Assembly: GCF_000002235.5 (NCBI RefSeq)
Contig: NW_022145611.1
Coordinates: 17,457,633 to 17,521,632, forward strand
Length of the DNA: 64,000 nucleotides
Direction of reading: 5' to 3'
From: Strongylocentrotus purpuratus
Taxonomy: Eukaryota; Echinodermata; Echinoidea; Camarodonta; Strongylocentrotidae
The notes under the pieces were generated by a model. The model saw only the letters and a list, made by a program, of their open reading frames with translations, was not told where the DNA came from and did not search any database. Position 1 is the first letter of the stretch. Each line of letters starts with the position of its first letter. The translations under genes were made by a program, and so were the position numbers. Shown here piece after piece: positions 41,001 to 46,300 of this stretch.

Positions 41001-43362
41001 CAAAATGATTAACAAGACATCATTTTGTATACTTAGGTAAAAACAAGTCTGTGTTCCCAAGCTTGTGTGCTCATTATGTATTCATATTGAACACTGGGCT
41101 TGCATACGACTACGATAAACACAGGCGGTTTTCGTGCAGCGGCGTACTGACTGTGGAATGTGTGTGTGCGTGTGTGTATTAATCTGGACTGTGGAGTATG
41201 AATCCATTCTCTTCTTATCTTCTCAGGGTATATACCATGCTGACATGTTTACCAAGAGTTATGATTATGCTGATTATGATTATGGTGACGGCTATGGTGA
41301 AGACTTCAAAAGTCATTTCCTCTTTGTCGATGAGGTAAGTTTGTCTTTTTATGCCTCTGCTACAAGTAGCCGGAGGCATTATGTTTTCGGATTGTCCGTC
41401 CGTCCGTATGTACATATGTCCCGTTCTCGTGTTCGCGTTATCTCAAGAACCCATTGATGGATTCCCGCCAAAATTGGGTCATGTATGTATCTTGCAGAGC
41501 CAATGAACTGATTTGATTTTGGGGTCACGAGATCCAAGGTCAACGGTCACAGGGCTCATTATGTATGCAAAAATAGCTCATGATTGCGTTATCTCAAGAA
41601 CCCATGGATGGGTTCCCCCCAAACTTGGGTCATGTATGTATCTTGCAGAGCCAATTAACTGAGTAGATTTTGGAGTCGCAAGACCCAAGGTCAAAGGTCA
41701 CAGGACTCATAATGTATGCAAACATAGATCGTAATCGTGTTATCTCAAGAACCCATGGATGGATTCCCGCCAAACTTGAGTCATGTATGTATCTTGCAAA
41801 GCCAATGAACTGATTAGATTTTGGGGTCACGAGATCCAAGGTCAAAGGTCACAGGGCTCATTAAGTATGCAAAAATAGCTCACTTCTGTTTTGGTTTGTA
41901 AAATTGCTCCATGTCGGAGGCATCATTTTCTACTGCGCGCGGTAGAAGGTCCATCTAGTTTCTAGTAGAACGTTCATCTTTATGTCAGGTAGTAATGGAA
42001 CATATACTTGCAGATTCGAACCAAATGTTCACTCACTCTTTCATATAGCAATATAACTGACATTGCCAAATGAATTCAATTTAAAATTTTACGTATGGTA
42101 AAGAAAGTTTTTGTTATCTTTTCTAACAGACTCTTCCTCTTTGTTTTTTTTTGCACTGTTTTAGCAACTGCTGTGCTGTCAATTTTCAAATTGTCATTAC
42201 TTGACAAAGGCTGAAAGCTGAAAATGTGTATATATTTTGTATCTCCTACAGTTGTTTCTAAAAATGAAAGTTAAATGGTCCTTAGAACAGTTCTTCTGAG
42301 AATTTCTGTTTTGATGGGCCATCAATCCACTCTAATTCAAATCTCATAAATATGTATATATAAAGTACAGTCAAAATCACATGTGAGAAAACTTAACCTC
42401 TCTCTCTCTTTCTATCCCTCTCTCTCCTTTTTTTTCTCTCACTCTCTCACTCTCTCTATCCCACACTCTCTCTTTCTCTCTCTCTCACTCCTTCTCTCTC
42501 TATCCCACTCTCTCTCTCTCTCTGTGGTTTACAGGTTGCACTGGGTAACATGCAGAAGGAGGAGACGGTTGCGTTGAAGAAGGGATTTAACAGTTACAAG
42601 AGTGCTGGGAATGAAGAACCAGACGCGACTCAAGACCTTCTTCTTCCTACAGGTAGGAGAAGAGAAGGAATATCAATTTTGTGTCACTCAACATTGCCAC
42701 AAAGCATGTTTCCAATAAGATTTTAACATTCTTTTGAATCAGAGTTCTTGTTTGCTACTACCACAATGAAAAATATTTAAAAAAAGTTTTGTATGCACAT
42801 AATACAGTGAGTGTTTGCACAAGTAGCTTTTTGGTGTATGATCTTTTTACTGAAAGGTTTCATGATATTTAATATAGTTTCATGATATTTTACATGTGGT
42901 AGTTCTTGTTTGCTACTTCCACAATGAAAAAGATTCAAAAGAAGTGTTGTATGCATGTAAGAGAGTGATTGAGTTTGCATGAGTAGCTTTATTGTGTTCA
43001 ATGTTTTTACCGAAAAATGTCATGATAGTATACATAGTTGTCAAGAATAATATAGGTAAAAATGCCAGTAATCTAGTAATATTGTCCTGTACCCCCCCCC
43101 CCCCCCCCCCCCCCCCAACACCACCAACGCTTGACATGAAGAAAAAAAATCCCAGTAGCAAAAAACCACATGAGAGTAGAATTTTATATTTTTTTATAAA
43201 TTTAATTTGTGTATTTCATTGTTACCTTGATTCCTAGGTGCCGTTTTTCCTCTGGGGACCCCAAAACGCGTCCCTAAGTCCCCTGGGTGGGGTCTAAACG
43301 AGTTTGTGGTCTACAAGGAGAACCAGGTCTGTCTTCGATATCTGGTCCAGATAAAGGCTTAG
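450..43362 (+). CDS. Ankyrin-WGR-PARP poly(ADP-ribose) polymerase (PME-5-like), 43 exons, 5'-incomplete
   Basis: Seen: 43 exons with AG/GT borders chain in one frame (6135 nt, 2044 codons plus TAG). Residue numbers here count from position 450. Layout: N-terminal region 1-167, ankyrin repeats about 168-960, Lys/Glu-rich insert about 985-1015, further ankyrin-like repeats to about 1310, acidic tract about 1330-1400, ankyrin-like 1413-1501, WGR about 1580-1700, PARP regulatory domain about 1705-1860, catalytic domain about 1862-2044. Known of the family: WGR-PARPs attach ADP-ribose chains from NAD+ to proteins at DNA breaks, and tankyrases use ankyrins to bind substrates. C. elegans PME-5 is remembered to combine both. 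Inferred: a nuclear PARP with substrate-binding ankyrins. The tankyrase SAM domain is absent. The first exon begins at an acceptor in phase 0, so the start codon and possibly a few hundred residues lie upstream. Individual exons are given in the segment entries. Confidence 0.92.
1279..1465 (+). mobile_element. TTAA-flanked MITE, family 1, copy 1 (187 bp)
   Basis: Ends AGCCTGCCTGCACTAG and TAGTGCAGTGGGGCT are near-inverted copies. TTAA flanks both sides (1275-1278 and 1466-1469). Interior landmarks: GGGATTAGACCTCCCTGC, GGATCATGGGGGACC, ATAGAGGGCGCAAGTAGCTA. TTAA duplication points to piggyBac-type mobilisation. Other copies at 18327, 19025, 51667 (partial) and 51806. Confidence 0.7.
2189..2311. 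repeat. CT microsatellite serving as the polypyrimidine tract region of PARP exon 3
   Basis: Mostly CT dinucleotides with CCC and TTT breaks, ending 15 bp before the acceptor at 2324-2325. Confidence 0.9.
2646..3184. mobile_element. TTAA-flanked MITE, family 2 (about 540 bp)
   Basis: Termini AGGGATAGTTGAGTTCT and AGAACTCAACTATCCCT are perfect inverted repeats, each bordered by TTAA (2642-2645 and 3185-3188). No open frame inside. Just upstream (2622-2635) another AGAACTCAACTAT faces the left end, so the left border alone can fold into a hairpin. It lies in the intron between PARP exons 3 and 4. Confidence 0.65.
3881..4086. mobile_element. TTAA-flanked MITE, family 3 (206 bp)
   Basis: TTAA at 3877-3880 and 4087-4090. 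Ends AGGGGCTGTAGCATG and CATGTTACATCCCCT match as inverted repeats with two mismatches. In the intron between PARP exons 4 and 5. Confidence 0.6.
4253..4340. repeat. Short tandem repeat, 21-bp unit, four copies
   Basis: TTGACCCATGACC recurs every 21 bp, with variants of the other bases, beginning 20 bp after the end of PARP exon 5. Confidence 0.85.
4485..5512. mobile_element. DNA transposon-like element with 19-bp terminal inverted repeats (1.03 kb)
   Basis: GGGGCCGTTTCTCGAAACC at the left and GGTTTCGAGAAACGGCCCC at the right are exact inverted copies. No transposase frame inside and no clear target duplication. In the intron between PARP exons 5 and 6. Confidence 0.65.
6119..10856 (+). CDS. 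PARP gene exons 6-11: first ankyrin block
   Basis: Exons: 6119-6282, 6915-7024, 7921-7997, 8616-8772, 9389-9597, 10635-10856 (residues 168-480). Ankyrin signatures are plain: GRKIIHYAAA, NQGNTPLMVAAS, FGQTPLHYAAEKGH, NKLTPFMVACERGH, LKRTALMLAAMNGH, SGNTPLHYASAYG, and inter-repeat loops such as GADPN-like DPNASDSSG and DVNFRDADGW. The exon 11 acceptor (GGAAG at 10630-10634) is weak in form. It sits 34 bp after a 50-bp minisatellite, but it gives the expected ankyrin reading WKVPPLAIAFMKGH. Ankyrin stacks bind protein partners; in tankyrases they recruit substrates. Confidence 0.9.
6348..6475. mobile_element. MITE of the GCCAAC family, left-end fragment
   Basis: Left end CATACCTGCCAAC is followed by the CAGAATATTCTG palindrome and a GAATATTC-rich stretch like that at 9840-9900. 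No right end was found before the next PARP exon at 6915, so this copy is truncated. Confidence 0.5.
7289..7804. mobile_element. Probable TTAA-flanked MITE (about 516 bp)
   Basis: TTAA at 7285-7288 and 7805-7808. The ends are only loosely inverted (AGTAAACACACGAAGAA against TTTCTTTGTGTAGCTCCT). The interior is CpG-rich compared with its surroundings (around 7480-7640). In the intron between PARP exons 7 and 8. Confidence 0.4.
9810..10175. mobile_element. MITE of the GCCAAC family, worn copy
   Basis: The right end GTTGGCAGGTATG is intact (10163-10175). The left end reads TGAACCTGCCAAC, so its first bases have changed and no duplication is visible. A perfect 16-bp palindrome ATCAGAATATTCTGAT lies near the left end. 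The interior resembles the partial copy at 6348. Confidence 0.65.
10401..10600. repeat. Minisatellite, 50-bp unit, four copies
   Basis: Unit begins TGACCTGACTTGACCTGTAT at 10401, 10451, 10500 and 10550 (one copy is 49 bp). Copies are nearly identical. It ends 34 bp before PARP exon 11. Confidence 0.95.
10962..11244 (+). mobile_element. tRNA-derived SINE, full-length-looking
   Basis: The head has an A-box-like GATCGAGTGG and a B-box-like GATTCGAGTCC, as in a tRNA. The body contains CACTAATGTCCTTTGGCAAG, TTGCCACACTCAACCCAGGT and GGAATTAATTCCTTGAAATG. The tail is a run of ATT triplets. Two more copies lie at 21095 and 21719. It is in the intron between PARP exons 11 and 12. Confidence 0.8.
11644..14827 (+). 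CDS. PARP gene exons 12-17: ankyrin array continued, with two microexons
   Basis: Exons: 11644-11676 (33 nt), 12099-12230, 12816-12971, 13601-13768, 14273-14311 (39 nt), 14755-14827 (residues 481-681). Reading includes LHHLAAAQFHE, MATFLISKGCDIHAKTADGE, MVKFLLEKGSKLTNFTNEKN, NLLHLMAQRC and AGYTPLLRWAVTYYN, all degenerate ankyrin helices. The 11- and 13-codon exons are both in phase 0 on each side, so skipping either would keep the frame. Exon 15 also carries a Thr/Ala-rich loop between repeats. Confidence 0.87.
12580..12739. mobile_element. MITE with GGGCCC...GTCTTA ends, copy 1
   Basis: Left GGGCCCCGTCTTACAA and right TTTTTAAGACTGGGCCC are inverted. The interior repeats AGTTGCGATTGAT-like words. 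Relatives lie at 22208 and 28992. Confidence 0.6.
13797..13975. repeat. GAT/GGT-rich imperfect triplet repeat
   Basis: Interrupted GAT, GGT and AAT triplets in the intron after PARP exon 15. Open frames here are artefacts. Confidence 0.8.
15291..20531 (+). CDS. PARP gene exons 18-23: ankyrin array continued
   Basis: Exons: 15291-15469, 16417-16499, 17602-17711, 18755-18989, 19800-19959, 20455-20531 (residues 681-962). Signatures: DINVRNKEGHTPLLHAVKAG, KEGADVNLKSQ, NKLTPLHYAAMSHH, WKGRTPLHYACKTYIDD, EGRLPLHYLFFNLD, KQGQTPIHAAALRGA and VGNTPLSMACMGEH. All junction phases agree. Exon 21 (235 nt) is flanked within 50 bp on each side by copies of one MITE. The exon 18 donor is followed 11 bp later by another MITE insertion. 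Confidence 0.9.
15487..15925. mobile_element. MITE of the GCCAAC family (439 bp)
   Basis: Perfect 13-bp terminal inverted repeats CAGAGATGCCAAC and GTTGGCATCTCTG. Six-base target duplication TATTAG at 15481-15486 and 15926-15931. An internal pair ACGGCAGTAC / GTACTGCCGT is inverted. It is inserted 17 bp after the end of PARP exon 18. Confidence 0.85.
18327..18709 (+). mobile_element. TTAA-flanked MITE, family 1, copy 2, carrying a nested MITE
   Basis: It has the same ends and interior as the copy at 1279, but a second element (18453-18648) sits inside it, with a 6-bp duplication GATTAG on both sides of the insert. It ends 45 bp before PARP exon 21. Confidence 0.75.
18453..18648. mobile_element. 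MITE of the GCCAAC family, nested (196 bp)
   Basis: Perfect 13-bp terminal inverted repeats CATACATGCCAAC and GTTGGCATGTATG. The target duplication GATTAG lies at 18447-18452 and 18649-18654, and removing insert plus one duplicate restores the host MITE sequence. A local inverted repeat AGAGGAA-CA-TTCCTCT lies just inside the left end. Confidence 0.85.
19025..19212 (+). mobile_element. TTAA-flanked MITE, family 1, copy 3
   Basis: It starts 36 bp after PARP exon 21, flanked by TTAA at 19021-19024 and 19213-19216. Same interior as the copy at 1279 (GGGATTAGACCACCC, GGATCATGGGGGACC). Confidence 0.75.
21095..21346 (+). mobile_element. tRNA-derived SINE, second copy
   Basis: A well-kept tRNA-like head (TAGTCGAGTGG as A box, GGTTCGATCCC as B box) is followed by the same body as the copy at 10962 and an ATT-rich tail. 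It ends 43 bp before the acceptor of PARP exon 24. Confidence 0.8.
21390..21690 (+). CDS. PARP gene exon 24: ankyrin end plus Lys/Glu-rich charged insert
   Basis: Residues about 962-1062. The exon opens with an ankyrin second helix (VVIFLLQQGANISATVTP). A Lys/Glu block follows (alternating runs of K and E around ARKKKEEEEEKKKEHF). Then come WVWKPLQDKRKGKKE and a Leu-rich segment (TLFRRVVKNGWQGILFLLMG). The charged block is probably a single long helix or a flexible spacer that splits the ankyrin array in two. The exon lies between two SINE copies. Confidence 0.88.
21719..21914 (+). mobile_element. tRNA-derived SINE, 5'-truncated copy
   Basis: It begins within the body (AAGACATTGATCTACATTTG) and runs to the ATT tail. 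The tRNA-like head is missing, as after incomplete reverse transcription. It starts 29 bp after the donor of PARP exon 24. Confidence 0.8.
22208..22369. mobile_element. MITE with GTCTTA ends, copy 2 (diverged)
   Basis: Left GGTCCTGTCTTACAAA, right TTTGTAAGACAGTGCCC. The interior keeps TCTGCGATTGGTCCGGATCG, a relative of the word in copy 1. Confidence 0.45.
22458..26205 (+). CDS. PARP gene exons 25-29: second ankyrin block
   Basis: Exons: 22458-22601, 23526-23640, 23833-23947, 25170-25440, 26064-26205 (residues 1063-1325). Ankyrin pieces: QQNLLHILAMQRTDK, VAEKLLSKGVSLSYDQFKCT, PLTYAVLSENLGVAKLLW, VGHLTPLLAALRVGDFVQVK, FLLTKGADLNFPGKDTLTPL, and KIKLVKLLLNYDYNPATDNT. Exon 28 is GC-rich compared with its neighbours. 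Exon 29 ends in a Ser/Gly/Lys-rich linker (KKTTAGTGFKSLGSFGVKQW). An alternative GT at 26158 exists inside exon 29, but 26206 keeps phase with exon 30. Confidence 0.88.
24419..24888. mobile_element. MITE of the GCCAAC family (470 bp)
   Basis: Terminal inverted repeats CAGACCTGCCAAC and GTTGGCAGGTCTG. Target duplication TAAAAT at 24413-24418 and 24889-24894. A palindrome TACGA-TCTAG-TCGTA lies just inside the left end. It contains an A-run then a T-run of about 45 bases (24528-24572). Confidence 0.85.
26507..28984. mobile_element. Helentron/HINE-like non-autonomous element carrying a long internal tandem array (copy 1)
   Basis: The left part has a hairpin, GATGCCTCCGCC-type arms closing on GGTGGTGCCGGAGGCATC, then a GTCC microsatellite. 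The right end repeats TGGCGGAGGCATC in inverse relation to the left arm. It then has the short hairpin GACTGC-AC-GCAGTC and ends CCATCTAG before T. Subterminal inverted repeats, an internal microsatellite or minisatellite and a 3' hairpin with CTAG, without a clear target duplication, fit the Helentron-associated elements (HINEs) of the Helitron group. It lies in the intron between PARP exons 29 and 30. No protein-coding capacity. Confidence 0.6.
26613..28930. repeat. About 157-bp tandem repeat with a 630-bp four-monomer higher-order unit, inside the HINE-like element
   Basis: The phrase ATATCTCAAGAACCA recurs at about 157-bp spacing. The variant GCGCGATATCTC recurs at 26769, 27399, 28029, with a related form at 28659, exactly 630 bp apart. 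A block of four monomers has thus been copied about three times almost without change. Near 28720 one monomer is cut short. Each monomer contains clustered AGGTCA half-sites. A related 151-bp monomer occurs in copy 2 at 41437-41880. Confidence 0.9.
28992..29143. mobile_element. MITE with GTCTTA ends, copy 3, abutting the HINE-like element
   Basis: The interior matches copy 1 closely (GAGTTGCGATTGATCCAAAT, ACAATCGCAAGTTTGCAGTC). The right end reads CTAAGATGGGGCC, and the left end is worn. It begins within 10 bp of the 3' end of the element at 26507-28984. Confidence 0.5.
29273..29536 (+). CDS. PARP gene exon 30: Asp/Glu-rich acidic tract
   Basis: Residues about 1325-1413. More than half are Asp or Glu, with repeated units such as DEENEDDEENEDEDEDADM and DADMDEDADMDENGDGEDDD. 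The DNA is a GAT/GAG/GAC triplet-rich stretch, so length may vary by slippage. It follows a roughly 3-kb intron filled by a Helentron-like tandem array. The donor is A|GTAAGG at 29537; read-through would stop shortly after. Acidic tracts in nuclear proteins often bind histones or basic partners; a role here is inference. Confidence 0.85.
29805..30696 (+). CDS. PARP gene exons 31-32: last ankyrin-like unit and linker to WGR
   Basis: Exons 29805-30070 and 30509-30696 (residues 1413-1564). The first reads NVDLSAKDSRGRTVIHHMMR and GVPLDTKDSEGKSPLDYALE with a following helix, which are ankyrin-like. In tankyrase-type arrays this would be the final cap. The second is a Lys/Glu-rich linker beginning QTPTLKKSTWTDGYNWAREP, with phase 2 at its end. 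Confidence 0.86.
30728..32118. mobile_element. Helentron-like non-autonomous element without internal tandem array
   Basis: The left end has the hairpin ATTCGTC-ACGAA-GACGAAT (30739-30757) followed by AGGTGGTCTGT. The right end is the hairpin GGTGGTCTGTT-GAT-AACAGACCACC (32092-32116) followed by TAAT. The left AGGTGGTCTGT therefore forms a subterminal inverted repeat with the right ACAGACCACCT. The interior holds many GACGCGCG-type words and no open frame. The element sits in the 3.3-kb intron between PARP exons 32 and 33. Family assignment is inference from end structure. Confidence 0.5.
32860..32993. repeat. Inverted repeat with 53-bp arms, each carrying a CRE-type TGACGTCA
   Basis: Arms 32860-32912 and 32941-32993 match at all but about one position, with a 28-bp spacer. 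TGACGTCA lies at 32903-32910 and 32943-32950. Probably a fold-back element; in the intron between PARP exons 32 and 33. Confidence 0.85.
33137..33300. repeat. Imperfect inverted repeat with about 65-bp arms
   Basis: The left arm (CAAATAGTGAATGGTC... to GGTGAAAGATGAGAC) pairs with the right arm (GTCTCTTATCTTTCACC... to GACCATTCACTATTTG), with a spacer of about 33 bp. It looks like a fold-back MITE, older than its neighbours. Confidence 0.75.
33675..33925. repeat. Large near-perfect palindrome (arms 126 and 109 bp, 16-bp spacer)
   Basis: Left arm 33675-33800 and right arm 33817-33925 are reverse complements. They differ mainly in GA/CT microsatellite length and about one further base change. 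Small palindromes GAGTCCT-GAAA-AGGACTC sit inside the arms. In the intron between PARP exons 32 and 33. Confidence 0.92.
34034..35553 (+). CDS. PARP gene exons 33-35: WGR domain
   Basis: Exons 34034-34139, 34548-34717, 35409-35553 (residues 1564-1704). The segment YGMNNFYKMQVIFAKGKDMY, the signature TRWGRIGDSGQFQRTPFG (Trp near residue 1615), and AVTEFCKIFKAKSGNAWSQV match the WGR fold of PARP1, PARP2 and PARP3. KHPGKYNLVRTDPYF follows. In those proteins WGR contacts a DNA end and passes the break signal to the helical domain. This supports DNA-dependent activation here, which tankyrases lack. Confidence 0.93.
36019..36165. mobile_element. Short fold-back MITE (about 147 bp)
   Basis: Ends GGGCATTTCACAAAAC and GCTTTGTGAAACGCCCC are inverted copies. 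The interior alternates TTGTCATCAGTGACA and its inverse (TTGTCACTGATTTTTGTCAT). In the intron between PARP exons 35 and 36. Confidence 0.6.
36267..38704 (+). CDS. PARP gene exons 36-39: PARP alpha-helical regulatory domain
   Basis: Exons 36267-36388, 36887-36950, 37643-37820, 38597-38704 (residues 1705-1862). Landmarks shared with PARP1: FLPFGHLQRDVLDQASKKLQ corresponds to the 'PLGKLS' helix, SSDFYMLVPNDS to 'NRFYTLIPHDF', and MEPINDADTVQTLMQNLADM to the helix after it. In DNA-dependent PARPs this domain blocks NAD+ entry until WGR senses a break. Its presence separates this enzyme from true tankyrases. Confidence 0.92.
36536..36664. repeat. Minisatellite, 27-bp unit, about five copies
   Basis: Unit ACATTTTAATCTGTAATTAG plus AATTACA, repeated essentially without change. 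Each unit contains the palindrome TGTAATT-AG-AATTACA. Confidence 0.95.
37208..37282. repeat. CT then TA compound microsatellite
   Basis: About 28 CT units followed by about 9 TA units, in the intron between PARP exons 37 and 38. A separate TA run lies at 37993-38024. Confidence 0.95.
39257..43362 (+). CDS. PARP gene exons 40-43: ADP-ribosyltransferase catalytic domain with H-Y-E triad
   Basis: Exons 39257-39456, 41227-41334, 42535-42652, 43238-43362 (residues 1862-2044). His is in LLWHGTKPFNILSILRRGLL (about residue 1897). Tyr is in GIYHADMFTKSYDY (about 1942). Glu is in GLNEFVVYKENQVCLRYLVQ (about 2025). These line up with the PARP1 motifs WHG, ADMVSKSANY and NEYIVY, so all three residues needed for chain elongation are kept. 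Unusually, after SYDY the exon 41 sequence runs ADYDYGDGYGEDFKSHFLFV, an acidic Tyr/Asp/Gly-rich loop where PARP1 has a short turn. The stop is TAG at 43360-43362, 19 codons after the catalytic Glu, as usual in the family. Confidence 0.93.
41350..41959. mobile_element. Helentron/HINE-like element, short copy 2
   Basis: It has the same plan as the element at 26507: left hairpin TGCCTCTGCTAC...GTAGCCGGAGGCA, a GTCC run, three tandem monomers of 151 bp (starts 41437, 41588, 41739), right subterminal TCGGAGGCATC, the hairpin CTACTGC-GC-GCGGTAG and the end CCATCTAG before T. Its monomer (TTATCTCAAGAACCCA...) is only distantly like the 157-bp one, so the array has been replaced or has diverged. It starts 16 bp after the donor of PARP catalytic exon 41. 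Confidence 0.6.
42393..42526. repeat. CT-rich microsatellite before PARP exon 42
   Basis: Interrupted CT repeats reaching 8 bp before the acceptor at 42533-42534; it acts as the pyrimidine tract. Confidence 0.9.
43093..43117. repeat. C homopolymer, about 25 bases
   Basis: A pure C run in the last PARP intron, 120 bp before exon 43. Prone to slippage and sequencing error; a G-quadruplex on the minus strand is possible. Confidence 0.95.
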
Positions 43363-46300
43363 ACCAAGCTACAATGGAACTGTATCTACTCAACCGAAGG
43401 ATGTTTTACTTCAGGTCGATTTGGGGAACTGATCCCATAGTTGAACTGGGCCTGTATTCAAACTTGTGAAATAATACTTTTGAATGTAGTTTTTTCTGAT
43501 GAGTAGCAATGAAGGATCCTTAAACAGCTGACTTGATTTGTGTCTGCAGTAGAAATTGGGAACATGTTCATACACGAAGGGAATGTAGGTTGTTCAAGAA
43601 ATACAAGTATTAACAAATATTTTTGGTAACATACATGGAATCATGTGCATTAATTGAAATATTTAGATTTGTAAGACGACACCAAGCTGCTATTTGGTGA
43701 GAACAAATATGAAATAAACCAGAGCTAGGACTTTTGGAACCTCGAGTTAAAAAAAAAAAAATCTCATTGTATTTTGTTGATCAATCACCAGGCTGGGAGA
43801 TCAGTAGGCACATGAAAGAATAAACATGGAAGCAGCACAGGAATCAAATAAATGATCGCATTCTGTTTCTTTTACAAAAGTATGAACAAAATAGACAAGA
43901 GTTCTAAAGAAATGAAAATGTAGGACTCAATCTGAAACAATAAGACACGTGTAGATCTGTAGAAGGTATGGAACAGTGGTAACTTTTACTGCGTGTACAG
44001 TGTAATTATGGTTTGTTCAATATATCAACTTTCAACATTTTGCCAGTAATGTGAAAGTTTATTAGAGTAAATTTGTAGATTCCAGTATTAGGTACAGAAA
44101 AGAAAAAGAAGAAAAATCTGTTTCAGCTTTCAACTTGTAGATTTACTGTGGGCAAGGACATGGGCAAGTAACTACCCAAGTCAATTGCCATTGTTCACTT
44201 GTTGTGACCTTATTTATAGCTTGCGTTTTAGTGTATGGTGCTGTAGTACTTTTGCAGTAGTGTTTTTGCAATAGGATTTTATTGAAATTTTAAAATTAGG
44301 CGGCATAATTAATGTAATGGTCAATTTTTCAATGCCTTTAGGAGTCTCGCATTTGGATTTATAATGTATGTAAATAAGCTTTGCATGAATTTTTAGTAAT
44401 TTGTATTGTTTTTAGCCAGGCAGTGAGTTTTGTTGTAGATTATTGAGTTTTGCCAATGAATCATCCACTTTTTGTACATGTTTAGAGGAAGAAGAATTGC
44501 ATTAAAATCAGAATGAAGACTGCAGATTTTGGGAGGTCAATTTTTTTTTTAAAGAAAGAAGAAAAGGTTGTACATAGTTATATTTTTCTTGGAACAATTT
44601 TCTGAGTGGACTATGTACATGTTTCAGGCTTAACATTATTCCATATCATTGCAACGAGTCGGCGTGAAGAGAAAATTTTCATTTTGATGTTCAACTCTAC
44701 TGGTGTTGTACTAAACTGTACTATTTTACCTCCCATTTTGAAGAAAAAAAAACCTGGAATATGAACCACATGTGAAATAGTCAGCTAGATGGTTACTTTA
44801 TAAGTATTGAAAATGAAATGCAACTCTTCTACCCAAGCACAATTAGTCATTGACACAACTCTTATCGCTCTACAGAACAAAACCATTGTGAATTCTGCGA
44901 TGAACATGCCTATTAGCTGGCAACCCTTTTTATGTGTAGATAAATCATGTTTCATAATTTCAGTAATAAGTCCTTCAAGTGCATTTCAGACTCTCTGGTA
45001 CATGATTAGGTCAGATATGTGAACATAAAACTTTCACATTTTAAAATCATGCATTTGATTTGATCTTTAAAAAAAATGTTTGTATATACTTAGGTAAATG
45101 TTTTTTAATTGATTTGTTTTTTTATTCAAATGTCCTGCCATTTAAACAAAATTTAAGGTTGTAAATCATGATTGTGTGAATTTAAAGTAACTCTGCCAAT
45201 GTAAATGATCATGAGGTGTATAATTTAGTCAGAATGCTTATGTATTGGAACATCTCCCATATTGTGATTATGCTTGTTTAAATTTGAATTTCCAATGTAA
45301 TTTCAACAATGCATTCTAAATGCGTCTCTTTAGTAGGTTCAATGAAAATGAAACGAATGCAATATGAACAACAGTTTGTAATTTTGCATGTTTAACTTTT
45401 CAATTTTGAGATTTCTTAACAAATTAACTAAGTGACACTCTGAATGGAACAGTGACGTAGTAAACAGTTTTGGGGAATACCTTGCTGGGTGCATTTGGTC
45501 GCAACAGATCATGCCTCTGTATATTGAACACATTTAGTTGTAGATCTTGCTTGCTGTCGAGGCACATTATGAGGATCTCTTGGCCAATTAAGTTAAATAA
45601 TTGCCTTTATTGAGGGAAAAGTAAGGATTACGAGGCGATTTAATTATCACAGGTATGCCTTAGGCTTATAGAACACTGTTGCATTGATATTGTTACACAA
45701 CCAAGACTTTCTTCATAAGTTTATACTTTCCCCCTTTGGGTTTGTATGTAGAGATTCTTTTGTAAATGATTAGTTGAATGTTGTTTTAATGTTTCTGCAA
45801 TCCATACATGGATTTTCGTCTGCCATTAAGTTTTAATTTGTCTGAAACCTGAACAAAGGATGTTCCTACCATTATGTTGAGTTATGGAAGATTTGCCTAG
45901 CATCAAAAAGTTCTGGCTCTAAATACTAGCATGAGGCCACAATTTTTTTTGAAGTCTACCGCATCAACAGTGCTCAATCATCCATGTAAGATAGTAATTA
46001 TTCTGTGAATATGATTTTTTTTAAACCCATTTTTGTTTTGTCTTCAATAACACTTGTCTGTATTCTTAGTCCTCTCACGTTATGTCTTGTATAGCCAATA
46101 GTATGAAGTCAACGTTTTCACAGTTCCTTCACTGAACCTTTTTTTATACAAATGTTGTCTTTGTTGTAATCTCAAACAATATACTATATTGCTTGAATTA
46201 ATACTCCATATGTTCTGAGATGTCTTTATTTTGCATTGTGTGCATATTATTTGTACATACCGACCTGTCTCTGTATCCAATAACCTTAATTTTGCAACGC

